In this document: in pieces, positions 17,351-26,439 of the stretch
Position numbering within the stretch: the stretch's first letter is position 1
Layout of the letters: the number at the start of each line of letters is the position of its first letter
Source of the DNA: Rhizobium sp. FKL33
Lineage (GTDB): Bacteria > Pseudomonadota > Alphaproteobacteria > Rhizobiales > Rhizobiaceae
NCBI RefSeq assembly: GCF_005222915.1
Contig: NZ_STFX01000036.1
Location: forward strand, 86,053 to 150,052
DNA: 64,000 bases
Direction of reading: 5' to 3'
Made by a program: the position numbers and the translations under genes
The notes under the pieces: generated by a model
What the model was told of the DNA's origin: nothing
The model's input: only the letters and a program-made list of their open reading frames with translations
The model's database searches: none

Positions 17351-18997
17351 TTGACGATCCGACATTTCTTCAATCGTTCGCGCCTTCACATCGTCTCCGG
17401 CGTCGTCCTCGCCGTGTTTCTCGTCACGCATTTCATCAACCACGCGCTCGGCCTGCATTCCCTGGCGCTTATGGAATGGGGACGGGGCTATTTCAGTCTC
17501 ATCTGGCGCAGTTTGCCCGGCACGGTGCTGCTTTACGGCGCCCTTTTGACGCATGCCGTTCTGGCGCTCGAGCAGCTCGCCCGGCGCCGGAGCTGGCGCA
17601 TGCCGGTGCGTGAGGCGATGAAGATCGGCTTCGGCCTCTCGATTCCCTATCTGATGATGGCGCATGTTGCGGGCACCCGGCTGGAATTCGTCTTGTCCGG
17701 CTATGATCGCGGCTATCTCGAAGTCTTGCGGGCGCTGTGGAGCGGCTTCGGCGCGAAGCTTCAATATCTCACGGCGCTGATCGTGGTCTGGAGCCATGCA
17801 TGCATCGGCCTGTGGTACTGGCTGCGCGGCAAAGCCTGGTTCGGTCGCGCATCGGGCGCGCTGGGGGCCGCGGCCCTGCTGCTGCTGTTCATCGCCTTGG
17901 CCGGCTTCATCACCGGAGCGGAGGAGGCGCAAGGCCTCAGGATACCCAGACCGGCCGTTCAGCCGCTACCGCTCGATCAGCTCTACGGCATCCAGTACTG
18001 GCTCTATGGCGTCTGGACGCTTCTTATCGCCGTTGCGGCCTCCTCCGGCTTCGTCGTCCGGGGCGAGAAAGTCCGCGTTCGCTATGCCGGCGGAAAAGTC
18101 GTCACCGTTCCCAAGGGATCCAGCATTCTGGAGGCGAGCAGGGCAGGCGGGGTGCCGCATGTCTCCGTCTGCGGCGGCAAGGGGCGATGTTCCACCTGCC
18201 GCGTGCAGGTGCTCGACGGAGCGCAGGGACAACCTGAGCCTGAGGCGCGCGAGCTCGCCACGCTTCGCAGCATCGCCGCCGGACCCGATGTGCGCCTGGC
18301 CTGCCAGCTGCGGCCCAATCATGATCTGACCGTGCTGCCGCTTCTCGACGCCTCGGGATTGCCACAGGCGCCCGGTCGCTCTATCAACGGCGTGGCGGGT
18401 CGGGAGCGCCATGTGGCGGCGCTGTTCTGCGACCTGCGCGGCTTTACGCAACTGGCGGAGAACAAGCTGCCATACGATGTGGTTTACCTGCTCAACCGCT
18501 ACTTCGCGATTGTCGACAAAGCGGTGACGGAGGCGGGCGGCGTGGTGGATAAATTCATCGGCGACGGCGCAATCGCGCTCTTCGGGCTGGAGACCGGTTT
18601 CGATGTCGGCTGTCGACAGGCGCTCACCGCGGCGGCGCGCTTGTCGGAAGAGTTGCGCCGCCTCAACACCTCGCTCGCCGCCGAGCTTGATCGTCCCCTG
18701 CGGCTGGCGATGGGCCTACATGGCGGTTCTGCGATCGTCGGGCAAATGGGGTCGGGCCGGGCAGCCGGGCTGACCGCCATCGGCGACACGATCAACACGG
18801 CGAGCCGGCTCGAAGGCCTGGCCAAACAGCGCAATGTCGAGCTCGCCGTCTCCGCCGATCTCGTCCGTACAGCCGGCGCCGACTGCACGGATCTGCAATC
18901 CGAGCATCTGGAAATTCGCGGCAAGAGCGGTCTTCTGGAAACCTGGCTGGTGCCGGACGCCGCCTCGGTGCGACGCCTGTTGCCTCAGACGAAATAG
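17351..18997 (+). CDS. Membrane-anchored 2Fe-2S adenylate cyclase (class III, CyaC-like)
   Basis: A 548-residue fusion with three parts. Residues about 15-230 hold six hydrophobic helices with several histidines (for example THFINHALGLH, LLTHAVLALE, MMAHVAG, VVWSHACIG), resembling a succinate-dehydrogenase-type dihaem anchor. Residues about 235-335 form a plant-type ferredoxin domain with CGGKGRCSTCRV near 273 and a later CQL cysteine. Residues about 350-548 form a class III nucleotide cyclase domain with the metal-site motif FCDLRGFT, KFIGDGAIALFG and GDTINTASRLEG. It probably makes cAMP in response to quinone or redox state, as described for CyaC of Sinorhizobium meliloti (recalled). The start is TTG with an AGGAAGG SD. 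Confidence 0.85.
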   Translation: MTIRHFFNRSRLHIVSGVVLAVFLVTHFINHALGLHSLALMEWGRGYFSLIWRSLPGTVLLYGALLTHAVLALEQLARRRSWRMPVREAMKIGFGLSIPYLMMAHVAGTRLEFVLSGYDRGYLEVLRALWSGFGAKLQYLTALIVVWSHACIGLWYWLRGKAWFGRASGALGAAALLLLFIALAGFITGAEEAQGLRIPRPAVQPLPLDQLYGIQYWLYGVWTLLIAVAASSGFVVRGEKVRVRYAGGKVVTVPKGSSILEASRAGGVPHVSVCGGKGRCSTCRVQVLDGAQGQPEPEARELATLRSIAAGPDVRLACQLRPNHDLTVLPLLDASGLPQAPGRSINGVAGRERHVAALFCDLRGFTQLAENKLPYDVVYLLNRYFAIVDKAVTEAGGVVDKFIGDGAIALFGLETGFDVGCRQALTAAARLSEELRRLNTSLAAELDRPLRLAMGLHGGSAIVGQMGSGRAAGLTAIGDTINTASRLEGLAKQRNVELAVSADLVRTAGADCTDLQSEHLEIRGKSGLLETWLVPDAASVRRLLPQTK

Positions 18998-19007
18998 GCT
19001 GCCGATC

Positions 19008-20522
19008 TCAGATCACGGCGCAGACCGTCTTTGTCTCCAGATAGTTTTCGAGCCCCTGTCCGCCGTTTTCATAGCCCCAGCCGGATTGCTTGTGGCCGCC
19101 CTTGGGCAGTTCCGGCGAGAAATAAGAATGGCAGTTGATCCAGATCGTGCCGGCCTTCACCGCCGCCGCGACACGATGGGCGCTCGAAAGATCCTGCGTC
19201 CAGACGCTGCCGGCCAGGCCATAGGGACTGTCATTGGCGAAGGCGAGGGCTTCTTCGACCTCGTCGAACGGCGTTACGGCCGCCACGGGGCCGAAAATCT
19301 CCTCCCTCATCATACGCATGTCGGGCCGCACCGAGGTTACGACCGTCGGCAGATAGAATGCGCCGGTCTCGCCTTCCTGCCGTCCGCCCACGGCGATCTC
19401 GGCGCCGTCGGACTTGCCCTCATCGATGAAGGCCGCGACGCGATCGGCCTGCTTGCGGTTGACCAGCGGTCCGAGATCGACCTTGGGATCGAGGCCATGG
19501 CCGAGCGTCATTCCACCCGCCGTCGCCGCCAGCTTTTCAACGACCTCGTCATAGACGGAGCGATGCACATAGATTCGGGAACCGGCAACGCAGACCTGGC
19601 CGGAATTGGCGAAAATGCCCCTGGCGACGCCGGGAATAGCGAGGGCCATATCGGCGTCGGAGAGGATGATGGCAGGGGATTTACCGCCGAGCTCAAGAGT
19701 CAGCTTTTTGAGATTTCCCTGGGCGGCGCGGACGATGAGCTTGCCGACCTCGGTCGAGCCGGTGAAGGCGACCTTGTCGACATCGGCGTGCGCGGTCAAC
19801 GCTGCGCCGACATCCTCGCCGAAGCCGGTGACGATGTTGACGACGCCGGCCGGCAGACCTGCCTCGATCATCAATTCGCCGAGGCGGATCGCCGTCAGCG
19901 ACGTCTCCTCCGCCGGTTTCAGCACCACCGTGCAGCCTGCGGCGAGCGCCGGCGCAAGCTTCATGGCGGCCATCAGCATGGGAGAGTTCCAGGGCGTGAT
20001 GGCGGCGACGACGCCCACCGGCTCGCGGGTGGTGTAGGCGAAGATCTGTTTGCCCTGGGGCTGATAGGCGATCGAGGTCGGGATCGTCTGCCCGAGGATC
20101 TTTGTCGCGAAGCCGGCATAGTAGCGGAACTGTTCCGCCGAGGCCGGGATCTCGCCAAAGCGGCCGGTCTTGAAGCTCTTGCCCTGATCGAGCGTTTCAA
20201 GCTCGGCCAGTTCGTCGACATGCGCCTCGATGAGATCGGCGATCCGCCACAGAAGTTTGCCCCGCGCCGAGGGCGTCATGCCTTTCCAGGAGGGACTGAT
20301 CAACGCTCGGCGGGCTGCCGCCACGGCTTCATCGACATCCGCTACCGTTGCGCGGGCGAGATCCGCAAGATGCTGACCGGTGGCGGGATCGTGACTCGGA
20401 AAGGTTTCGCCCCCCTCCGCCTTGCGCCAGACGCCGTCGATCAGAAGCTGTTTTTCTGGCGCGGCGAGAAACGCCCGCGCGCCTTCGCTTGCGGGTTCGT
20501 GGACGGTGAGCGTGAAGGTCAT
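19008..20522 (-). CDS. Aldehyde dehydrogenase (NAD(P)+)
   Basis: A 504-residue ALDH superfamily enzyme. Catalytic residues are visible: Asn in ITPWNSPM (about 172), Glu in LTLELGGKSP (about 270) and Cys in NSGQVCVAGSR (about 304). FTGSTEVGK is the cofactor loop. The best start is ATG 20522, overlapping the 2Fe-2S gene stop by 4 nt; a frame running further upstream only reads through that gene. It is the last gene of the minus-strand purine-type operon. It could oxidise the aldehyde released by the TPP decarboxylase (28008-29113) or made by the GMC oxidoreductase (inference). Confidence 0.9.
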   Translation of the reverse strand: MTFTLTVHEPASEGARAFLAAPEKQLLIDGVWRKAEGGETFPSHDPATGQHLADLARATVADVDEAVAAARRALISPSWKGMTPSARGKLLWRIADLIEAHVDELAELETLDQGKSFKTGRFGEIPASAEQFRYYAGFATKILGQTIPTSIAYQPQGKQIFAYTTREPVGVVAAITPWNSPMLMAAMKLAPALAAGCTVVLKPAEETSLTAIRLGELMIEAGLPAGVVNIVTGFGEDVGAALTAHADVDKVAFTGSTEVGKLIVRAAQGNLKKLTLELGGKSPAIILSDADMALAIPGVARGIFANSGQVCVAGSRIYVHRSVYDEVVEKLAATAGGMTLGHGLDPKVDLGPLVNRKQADRVAAFIDEGKSDGAEIAVGGRQEGETGAFYLPTVVTSVRPDMRMMREEIFGPVAAVTPFDEVEEALAFANDSPYGLAGSVWTQDLSSAHRVAAAVKAGTIWINCHSYFSPELPKGGHKQSGWGYENGGQGLENYLETKTVCAVI

Positions 20523-21007
20523 GCGAGGTCTCCGGTGGCGCGCTCCGCGCGCAGCATGGCGGCGGCCGACAGAGCGCCGCGCAGAATGGAATGATAGCCG
20601 GTGCAACGACAGAGATTGCCTTTGAGCCCGGCGCGAATGGCCGCCTCGTCGGCGACAGGGTTCTCTTTGAAAAGCGCGAGCAGCGCGATGGAAAAGCCCG
20701 GCGCGCAATAGCCGCATTGAAAGGCGTTTTCCGCAATCAGCGCCTCGCGCAGAATGCGTCCTTCCGGCAGGGCATCGAGGCCTTCGACCGTGACGATGTC
20801 GGCGCCGTCGACCCGCCAGGCCATGGTCAGGCATGAATTGACCGCCTTGCCGTCGATGAGCGCCAGACAGGCGCCGCAACGGCCGAGCCCGCAGGCGATC
20901 TTGGTTCCCATCATGCCCAAATGATCGCGCAACAGCGTGGCGAGCGAAAGATCAGGCGGACAGTACAGAGAGACGCTTTCGCCGTTCAATATGAAAGTAA
21001 TGTTCAT
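20519..21007 (-). CDS. 2Fe-2S subunit of molybdenum hydroxylase (CoxS/XdhC type)
   Basis: A 162-residue iron-sulfur subunit with two [2Fe-2S] clusters. The ferredoxin-type cluster is in CGLGRCGACLAL with a later NSC, and the helical-domain cluster is in CGYCAPG and CRCTG. It passes electrons from the molybdenum site to FAD. The ATG at 21007 overlaps the stop of the large subunit gene. A much longer upstream frame is basic noise and was rejected. Confidence 0.92.
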   Translation of the reverse strand: MNITFILNGESVSLYCPPDLSLATLLRDHLGMMGTKIACGLGRCGACLALIDGKAVNSCLTMAWRVDGADIVTVEGLDALPEGRILREALIAENAFQCGYCAPGFSIALLALFKENPVADEAAIRAGLKGNLCRCTGYHSILRGALSAAAMLRAERATGDLA

Positions 21008-24000
21008 GCAGCCTCCAGAGCGGCGAGGATCGCCTCGGGAGAGAAGGGCGTCACGGTGGGCCAGACGCCGGAAATCACGGCCATGGCGTTGGCGATGGCT
21101 GGCGTGATCGCGCCGATGCCGAGTTCGCCGGGGCCGCGCGGCCCCAATTCGTCGCCGTCGTCGAGGCTTTCGAGCGCGAAAATCTGCATGGCGGCGGGCG
21201 CGTCCTGAATGCAAGGCAGCATGTAACTGTCGAGATTGCCGGTGAGATAGCGACCGTCGCGCATGGTCGCGTCCTCCGTCAGCGTAAAGCCCAGGCCCTG
21301 CACCGCGCCGCCTTCCAGCTGGCCGAGATAGGCCGCGACGTCGATCACAGGCCCAGCGGCGGTGTGCTGGTGTAGATCGAGAATGCGGATCTCTCCCGTC
21401 ACGCGGCTCACGGCCACCCGCGCCAAAGCCGCGCCAAAGGCGAAGATGTAACGGGCATTGCCGGCGGAATAGCTGTTCTTCGGGAATTCGAAGGCGATCG
21501 TGACGCTGGGGCGCTCATTCGGCGCCAAGCGTTCGGCGAGTTGCCGATAGGTCAGAAGCAGATCGCCGCGATTGGCGCCGCGCAGCGTGACGCCGCCAGG
21601 AGCGAGCGCCAAACTTTCGGGATCGCGTCCGAGACAGGCGCCTGCCGCTGTCCGCATCTTCAGAGAAAATTCCGGAGCGGCCCTGCGCGCCGCCAGCCAT
21701 ACGACGGCGGAACCACGCGAGGCGGTGGTGGAGCCGGATTCCGGCGCGAGCGAGGTGTCGCCGGTGACGGGCCTGACATCGTCGCGGCCGCAACCGAGCT
21801 CGTCGGCTAGCACGGATTTGATGGCGGCCAGCAGACCCTGCCCCATTTCATCCAGACCATAGGCGCCCTCGATCATCCCGTCCTCGGCGAGCGAGATCCG
21901 GCCGCCAGCGGGATCAGGCACCACGGAACCCAGGCCGTTGCCCTGATAATTCAAAGCCATTCCGGCGCCGATGACCCATTCGCCATCCAACTGGACGCCC
22001 GAGGGCATCCGCCAGATCGGCGAAGCCTTGGCTGCGGCGAGCATCTCGTGGATGCGCTCGGAGGGCGCGACCTCCTGGCCGAGATAGCCCGGCGTTCCCG
22101 GCGCACGAAGATTGCGGGCACGGATCTCGATCGGGTCGAGGCCGGCGAGCGCCGCAAGACGGTCCATCTGGCATTCGATGGCATAGGTCATCTGATTGGC
22201 GCCGAAGCCGCGAAACGCGCCGCAGACGCCGTTGTTGGTGTAGGCGAGCCGACCGCGCGTGGAGACATGGGCGACCACATAGGGACCCGCGGCATGCTCC
22301 AGCGCGGTTTCGAGAACGCCGGGCCCGAGCGAGGCATAGGCGCCGGCGTCCGAGAGCACGTCGACCTCCTGCGCCACCAGCTGTCCCTCGGCGTCGCAGG
22401 CGGTGCGCATTCGGATGTTCATCGGATTGCGCTTCTGGCCGGCGAGCACGGATTCGGCCCGGCTGAGCTGCAGTCGGACCGGGCGACCGCTCTTCAGCGC
22501 CAGAAGCGCGAGCGCCGGCTGGACGGTCAGTTCATCCTTGCCGCCGAATGCGCCGCCGGTCGGGCTGGTGATGACGCGGATCTTTTCTTCCGGCAGGGCG
22601 AGAATGCGCGACAATTGCATCCGGTCGCGGCCGCCATGCTGGCCGCCGACGGCGACGAGCAGCGATCCATCCTCCTCGATTTGCGCATAGCCGCCTTCGG
22701 TCTCCATGAAGCCGTGCATCTGGCGGGGCGTCACATAGACGTCCTCGACGACATGGGCCGCCGTGGCGAAGGCTGAGGCCGCGTCGCCGCGTGAGAAGGT
22801 GATGTCACGCTGCAGATTGCCGGTCTCGTGAACGCGCGGCGCGTCCGGCTGCAGCGCCTGTTCCGGGCTGGCCATCACCGGCAGCGCCTCATAGTCGACC
22901 CGGATCAGCGACAGCGCCTTCTCCGCCGTCTCGGCATCGACAGCCGCCACGGCAGCCACCGCATCGCCGACATAGCGGACCTTGTCCGCGCAGAGCGCCG
23001 GCTGATCCTGCACGACGATGCCGAACGCGTTGTCGCCCTGGATATCACGATGAGTCACGACCGCGACGACGCCGGGCAGCGCCTCGGCAAGACTGGTGTC
23101 GATGGAGAGGATGCGGGCATGGGGGACGCCGGCGCGGAGGATGCGGCCGACCAGCATATCCTCCTCGCGCCGGTCTGTGAGGTAAGGAAGCTTGCCTTCG
23201 ACCTTGTCGCGCATGTCGGGCCTGACATGCCAGCGATCGGGTTGTTTGGTGCGCGATAGAGCGACTTCGCCGTCGATCCCTGGAGCAGTCGGTGGTGAGA
23301 AGGCGGCGCGATCAGCCATTGTCGGCAACACGCCGCCGAGACCGTGAACGAGCGCATTCGCCGCCGCCAGCCGCCGGTAGCGGCCCGACCTGAACTCGTC
23401 ATCCGGCGCGTCGATCGTTTCGAGCAGAACTTCGCGGATTGCGCCCCAATCCAGATCGCTGTCGTTGCGGCCGATTAGCAAGTTTTCGACGGCAAACAGC
23501 CTTTGCGGCCTCGTGGCTCCGCCGCCGACCGCGAGGCGCGCTCCGGCGATCTTGCCGCCGTCCATCGCGAGGATGCCCGCGACATTGACGACGCTCGGCG
23601 TAAAGGCGGCGCGCAGGCCGATCTTGCGCCATGTCCAGCGTTGCGAGGGGCGCAGCGGCAGTTCGATGGCGACAATCAGTTCCAGCGCCTGCGGCGACCC
23701 AGCCAACCATCCTTGCAGCGGCATCACGAACTGACCGCCGGGCGTGGCGAGGACGAGATTGGCCTCAACAGCCAGAAGCGCGGGCAGCAGGCAGCCGTTG
23801 CGATTGGCGATATTACCGCCGATCGTCGCCATGTTGCGGATCGATGGGCCGGCGACGGTGCGGAGCGCGGCGGCGAGAAGAGGCGAGGTCTCCGAAAGCC
23901 TGGTGTTTCCGGCGAGCTCCGCGAGCGTCGTCACTGCGCCGATCGAGGCCAGATCCGGGTTGAATGAAACGCCTCGCAGAGCCGATAGCCCCGAAAGATC

Positions 24001-24141
24001 GATTAACCCCTCCGGCTTCGGCGCGCCTTTGGCCCAATCGAGTTGCGTCGTCGTCGCGCCCGCGACGGGTTTCAATCTCCCGCCGCCGGTGCGGATCAGC
24101 GAGAACACGTCGTCGATGGAGCGGGCGCGCCAAATCTGCAT
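21004..24141 (-). CDS. Fused FAD-binding and molybdopterin subunits of a xanthine-dehydrogenase-family hydroxylase
   Basis: A 1045-residue chain. Residues about 1-285 are the FAD-binding CoxM/CO-dehydrogenase flavoprotein domain, with PVAGATTTQLDWAKG and the TIGGNIANRNGC loop. Residues about 300-1045 are the large molybdopterin subunit, with GGAFGGKDE, CGAFRGFGANQ and the catalytic glutamate in GPRGPGELGIGA near the C-terminus. In most bacteria these are separate proteins or arranged 2Fe-2S-FAD plus Mo; here FAD precedes Mo in one chain and 2Fe-2S is separate. Such enzymes hydroxylate purines or other N-heterocycles using water. ATG 24141 overlaps the preceding stop (TGATG). The purine context suggests a xanthine or methylxanthine substrate (inference). 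Confidence 0.9.
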   Translation of the reverse strand: MQIWRARSIDDVFSLIRTGGGRLKPVAGATTTQLDWAKGAPKPEGLIDLSGLSALRGVSFNPDLASIGAVTTLAELAGNTRLSETSPLLAAALRTVAGPSIRNMATIGGNIANRNGCLLPALLAVEANLVLATPGGQFVMPLQGWLAGSPQALELIVAIELPLRPSQRWTWRKIGLRAAFTPSVVNVAGILAMDGGKIAGARLAVGGGATRPQRLFAVENLLIGRNDSDLDWGAIREVLLETIDAPDDEFRSGRYRRLAAANALVHGLGGVLPTMADRAAFSPPTAPGIDGEVALSRTKQPDRWHVRPDMRDKVEGKLPYLTDRREEDMLVGRILRAGVPHARILSIDTSLAEALPGVVAVVTHRDIQGDNAFGIVVQDQPALCADKVRYVGDAVAAVAAVDAETAEKALSLIRVDYEALPVMASPEQALQPDAPRVHETGNLQRDITFSRGDAASAFATAAHVVEDVYVTPRQMHGFMETEGGYAQIEEDGSLLVAVGGQHGGRDRMQLSRILALPEEKIRVITSPTGGAFGGKDELTVQPALALLALKSGRPVRLQLSRAESVLAGQKRNPMNIRMRTACDAEGQLVAQEVDVLSDAGAYASLGPGVLETALEHAAGPYVVAHVSTRGRLAYTNNGVCGAFRGFGANQMTYAIECQMDRLAALAGLDPIEIRARNLRAPGTPGYLGQEVAPSERIHEMLAAAKASPIWRMPSGVQLDGEWVIGAGMALNYQGNGLGSVVPDPAGGRISLAEDGMIEGAYGLDEMGQGLLAAIKSVLADELGCGRDDVRPVTGDTSLAPESGSTTASRGSAVVWLAARRAAPEFSLKMRTAAGACLGRDPESLALAPGGVTLRGANRGDLLLTYRQLAERLAPNERPSVTIAFEFPKNSYSAGNARYIFAFGAALARVAVSRVTGEIRILDLHQHTAAGPVIDVAAYLGQLEGGAVQGLGFTLTEDATMRDGRYLTGNLDSYMLPCIQDAPAAMQIFALESLDDGDELGPRGPGELGIGAITPAIANAMAVISGVWPTVTPFSPEAILAALEAA

Positions 24142-25010
24142 CAATGACCCCCCGCCGTGGTGCCGTAGCGCAAGCCTTTCTCCTTAAGCCAGCGGCGATA
24201 GGCGATGGAAGAGCTGTCGGCGCGGGTGGGGATCTCGGCGCGTGGTTCGAGCGGCAGCAGCAGCGGCCGCTGGTTTTCGACGATGATCCGGTCCTGCAAA
24301 AAGATCACCTGTTCGAAATTGAGAAGCGCCTTATGGGTCGAGAGGCTGTCGACCAGATACATCACTGGCTGCGCGCGGCAGAGCCCATCCTCCATTGGCT
24401 GGATGAACAGCGCGATGGCGTCGAGCCGGTTCGGCGAGGTCGGACAGACGCGGTAGAGCATCACCACGAAAGGCGAGGGCACGCGATAGGTCAGCCGAAC
24501 GAAATCGCCCTGTTCTTCGGTCGCGGCGATGCGCGGCTGGAAGAAGGTGCAATTGGTCGCCCAGACCTCGTCGACGTCGCGACGGATTTCGCTGAGATAA
24601 TTCGGCACTTCCGTATGCGGCTCCGAGCCGAGGATATCGGTATGCACGAAGGGGAAATGCGCCATGTCGAGGAAATTCTCGACCACGCGCAGGCCGGACG
24701 CGCGCATCGTCACCCAACCGCACGGCACGAAGCGGCGATCGCTCTCCTCGGCTTCCTCGATATGGACGATATCCTTCTTCGGGGCGCCGAGCGTGGTGAA
24801 AAAGCAGCCATAGCGGATGCGGGTCGGCAAGGGCGGGCCGAGCGCGCCGTCATCCAGCATCTCGCGCACCTCAGGCGCGCCCTGAGCGTCGAGCGCGTAG
24901 ACCAGCGATTGGCCGAGGAGCTTGGTCGTCTGCGGCGCCTCGGTCACCTCGCTCGCGGTCGCGATGGCGTACCAATCATCCAGCGCCACCTGATCGGTCG
25001 TCTTGGCCAT
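24141..25010 (-). CDS. Rieske-less non-haem iron oxygenase catalytic protein (NdmC-like), copy 1
   Basis: A 289-residue protein matching the catalytic domain of Rieske oxygenase alpha subunits. The iron motif D-x2-H-x4-H is Asp115, His118, His123 in ENFLDMAHFPFVH, and the family C-terminal segment ADSSSIAYRRWLKEKG is present. The N-terminal about 80 residues keep the shape of a Rieske domain start (DDWYAIATA, LLGQSL) but lack the CxH and CxxH cluster ligands, so electrons must come from another protein. The free Rieske protein at 32591 is the obvious candidate. NdmC, the 7-methylxanthine N7-demethylase of Pseudomonas putida CBB5, is likewise about 280 residues and Rieske-less (recalled). It is close in sequence to the copy at 38833. 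Confidence 0.85.
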   Translation of the reverse strand: MAKTTDQVALDDWYAIATASEVTEAPQTTKLLGQSLVYALDAQGAPEVREMLDDGALGPPLPTRIRYGCFFTTLGAPKKDIVHIEEAEESDRRFVPCGWVTMRASGLRVVENFLDMAHFPFVHTDILGSEPHTEVPNYLSEIRRDVDEVWATNCTFFQPRIAATEEQGDFVRLTYRVPSPFVVMLYRVCPTSPNRLDAIALFIQPMEDGLCRAQPVMYLVDSLSTHKALLNFEQVIFLQDRIIVENQRPLLLPLEPRAEIPTRADSSSIAYRRWLKEKGLRYGTTAGGH

Positions 25011-25013
25011 GGC

Positions 25014-26399
25014 TTACTCCGTTCCGTCGGTCCACTGCTTGGTCCCGCCGCCATTGGCCGCCAGCCATTCGGCGCGACGGGCGAAGTGTTCGGGGGCGAA
25101 GCGATGGATCTCATTGATGATCTCACTGATATCGGCCGTCTTCAGCGCGCCGTCTTCGACGATGATGTCGCCATTGACCATGGTCAGTACGACATCGCCG
25201 CCGCGTACGGCATGGACGAGATTATGGTGCAGGTTGAAATAGGGGCCTTCGGGGAAGAACGGCGTCATGCGCGGCGTGTTGGATTTTACCGCGATGATGT
25301 CGGCGCGCTTGCCCACTTCGATCGAGCCTATCTCGTGATCGAGGCCGATGGCCTTGGCGCCGAGGATCGTGCCCATGCGCAGGCATTGCCAGCTGTCCAT
25401 GGCGGCGGCGTCGCGATCCCTGAGCTTGCCGAGCAGCGAAGCGGTCTTCATCTCCTCGAACATATCGAAATTGTTGTTTTCCTTTTCGCCATCGGTGCCG
25501 ATGCCGACGGCGACGCCATGGGCGATCATGTCGGCGATCGGCGCGATGCCGGACGCCAGTTTCATGTTGGAGACCGGATTGTGGGCGACCGAGACATTGT
25601 ATTTCGAGATCAGTTCGATCTCATGGGCGTTGAGCCACACGGCGTGGGCGATCATGGTCAGCGGCGTCTCGAAGAAGCCGAGCTCCTCGAGCGCGAACAT
25701 CGGCCGCTTGCCATAGCGGGTCATGAATTCCGCCACCTCGATCTCGGCTTCCGAGCAATGGGTGTGAAAGCCGGTCTTGTGTTTCTTGGCGAGTTCGATC
25801 GCCCGCTTCTGGCCCGCCTCGTCGGCGTAGAACAAATGTTCGAGGCCGACCCAGACATTGACGCGACCGCCGGCCTTGCGGTGCCAGGTCTCGATCAACG
25901 CCTCGTTCATGTCGAGCGTGTCGAAATAGTTGTAATCCGAATGTTCGCCGACATAGGGGACGGCCACCAGCCGCGTGCCGATGGCTTCGGCGGCCCTGGC
26001 GCTGCCGTCCATATAGCGCCACATGTCGACCACCGTCGTCGTGCCCGCCAGCGCGGATTCGGCGTAGCAGAGCCAGCTTGCGGTTTCCGCCTCATGCGGC
26101 TGCAGCATGCGGTGCATGGGGTTGATGTGGATGGTCAGCCAATCCCAGACCGGCAGATGTTCCGCCGTGCCGCGCAGAAAGCCGGAATGGGCATGGGCGT
26201 TGATGAGGCCGGGCATCAACACGGCGTTGGTCATCATCTTGACCGGAAAATCCGGATAGGCAGCCGTGATCTCGTCGAGCGGTCCAACCGCGAGGATGCG
26301 GCCGTCATCGATCGCGACCGCGCCTTCGGCGATCACGGTGTTATCGTCATCCATGGTCAGCAGGCTCTCGCCCGCAAGGATCATTGCCGTCTTCGCCAT
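25014..26399 (-). CDS. TRZ/ATZ-family amidohydrolase (deaminase), copy 1
   Basis: A 461-residue metal-dependent hydrolase of the amidohydrolase superfamily, subtype that deaminates or dechlorinates N-heterocycles (AtzA, guanine deaminase, SAH/MTA deaminase, 8-oxoguanine deaminase). Metal ligands are visible in NAHAHSG (about 68), HTHCSE (about 218) and the Asp of GIGTDGEKENNN (about 300). HAVWL contributes a further His. It sits 3 nt upstream of the Rieske-less oxygenase gene, mirrored by the pair at 38833-41038. Likely substrate: an aminopurine or related ring (inference). Confidence 0.85.
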   Translation of the reverse strand: MAKTAMILAGESLLTMDDDNTVIAEGAVAIDDGRILAVGPLDEITAAYPDFPVKMMTNAVLMPGLINAHAHSGFLRGTAEHLPVWDWLTIHINPMHRMLQPHEAETASWLCYAESALAGTTTVVDMWRYMDGSARAAEAIGTRLVAVPYVGEHSDYNYFDTLDMNEALIETWHRKAGGRVNVWVGLEHLFYADEAGQKRAIELAKKHKTGFHTHCSEAEIEVAEFMTRYGKRPMFALEELGFFETPLTMIAHAVWLNAHEIELISKYNVSVAHNPVSNMKLASGIAPIADMIAHGVAVGIGTDGEKENNNFDMFEEMKTASLLGKLRDRDAAAMDSWQCLRMGTILGAKAIGLDHEIGSIEVGKRADIIAVKSNTPRMTPFFPEGPYFNLHHNLVHAVRGGDVVLTMVNGDIIVEDGALKTADISEIINEIHRFAPEHFARRAEWLAANGGGTKQWTDGTE

Positions 26400-26439
26400 G
26401 TTCTCTCCTGGTCTCCCTCATGGAGACACGATGCAATAT

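Noticed and set aside
19008-20879. A 623-residue fusion of ALDH with an upstream domain
   Set aside because: The upstream 119 residues are an out-of-frame reading of the 2Fe-2S subunit gene; the ATG at 20522 with a 4-nt overlap is the proper start.
24141-25010. Rieske oxygenase truncated by frameshift
   Set aside because: A second paralogue at 38833 lacks the cluster ligands in the same way, both have clean starts with ribosome-binding sites, and coding continues without disruption; the Rieske site is encoded separately at 32591.
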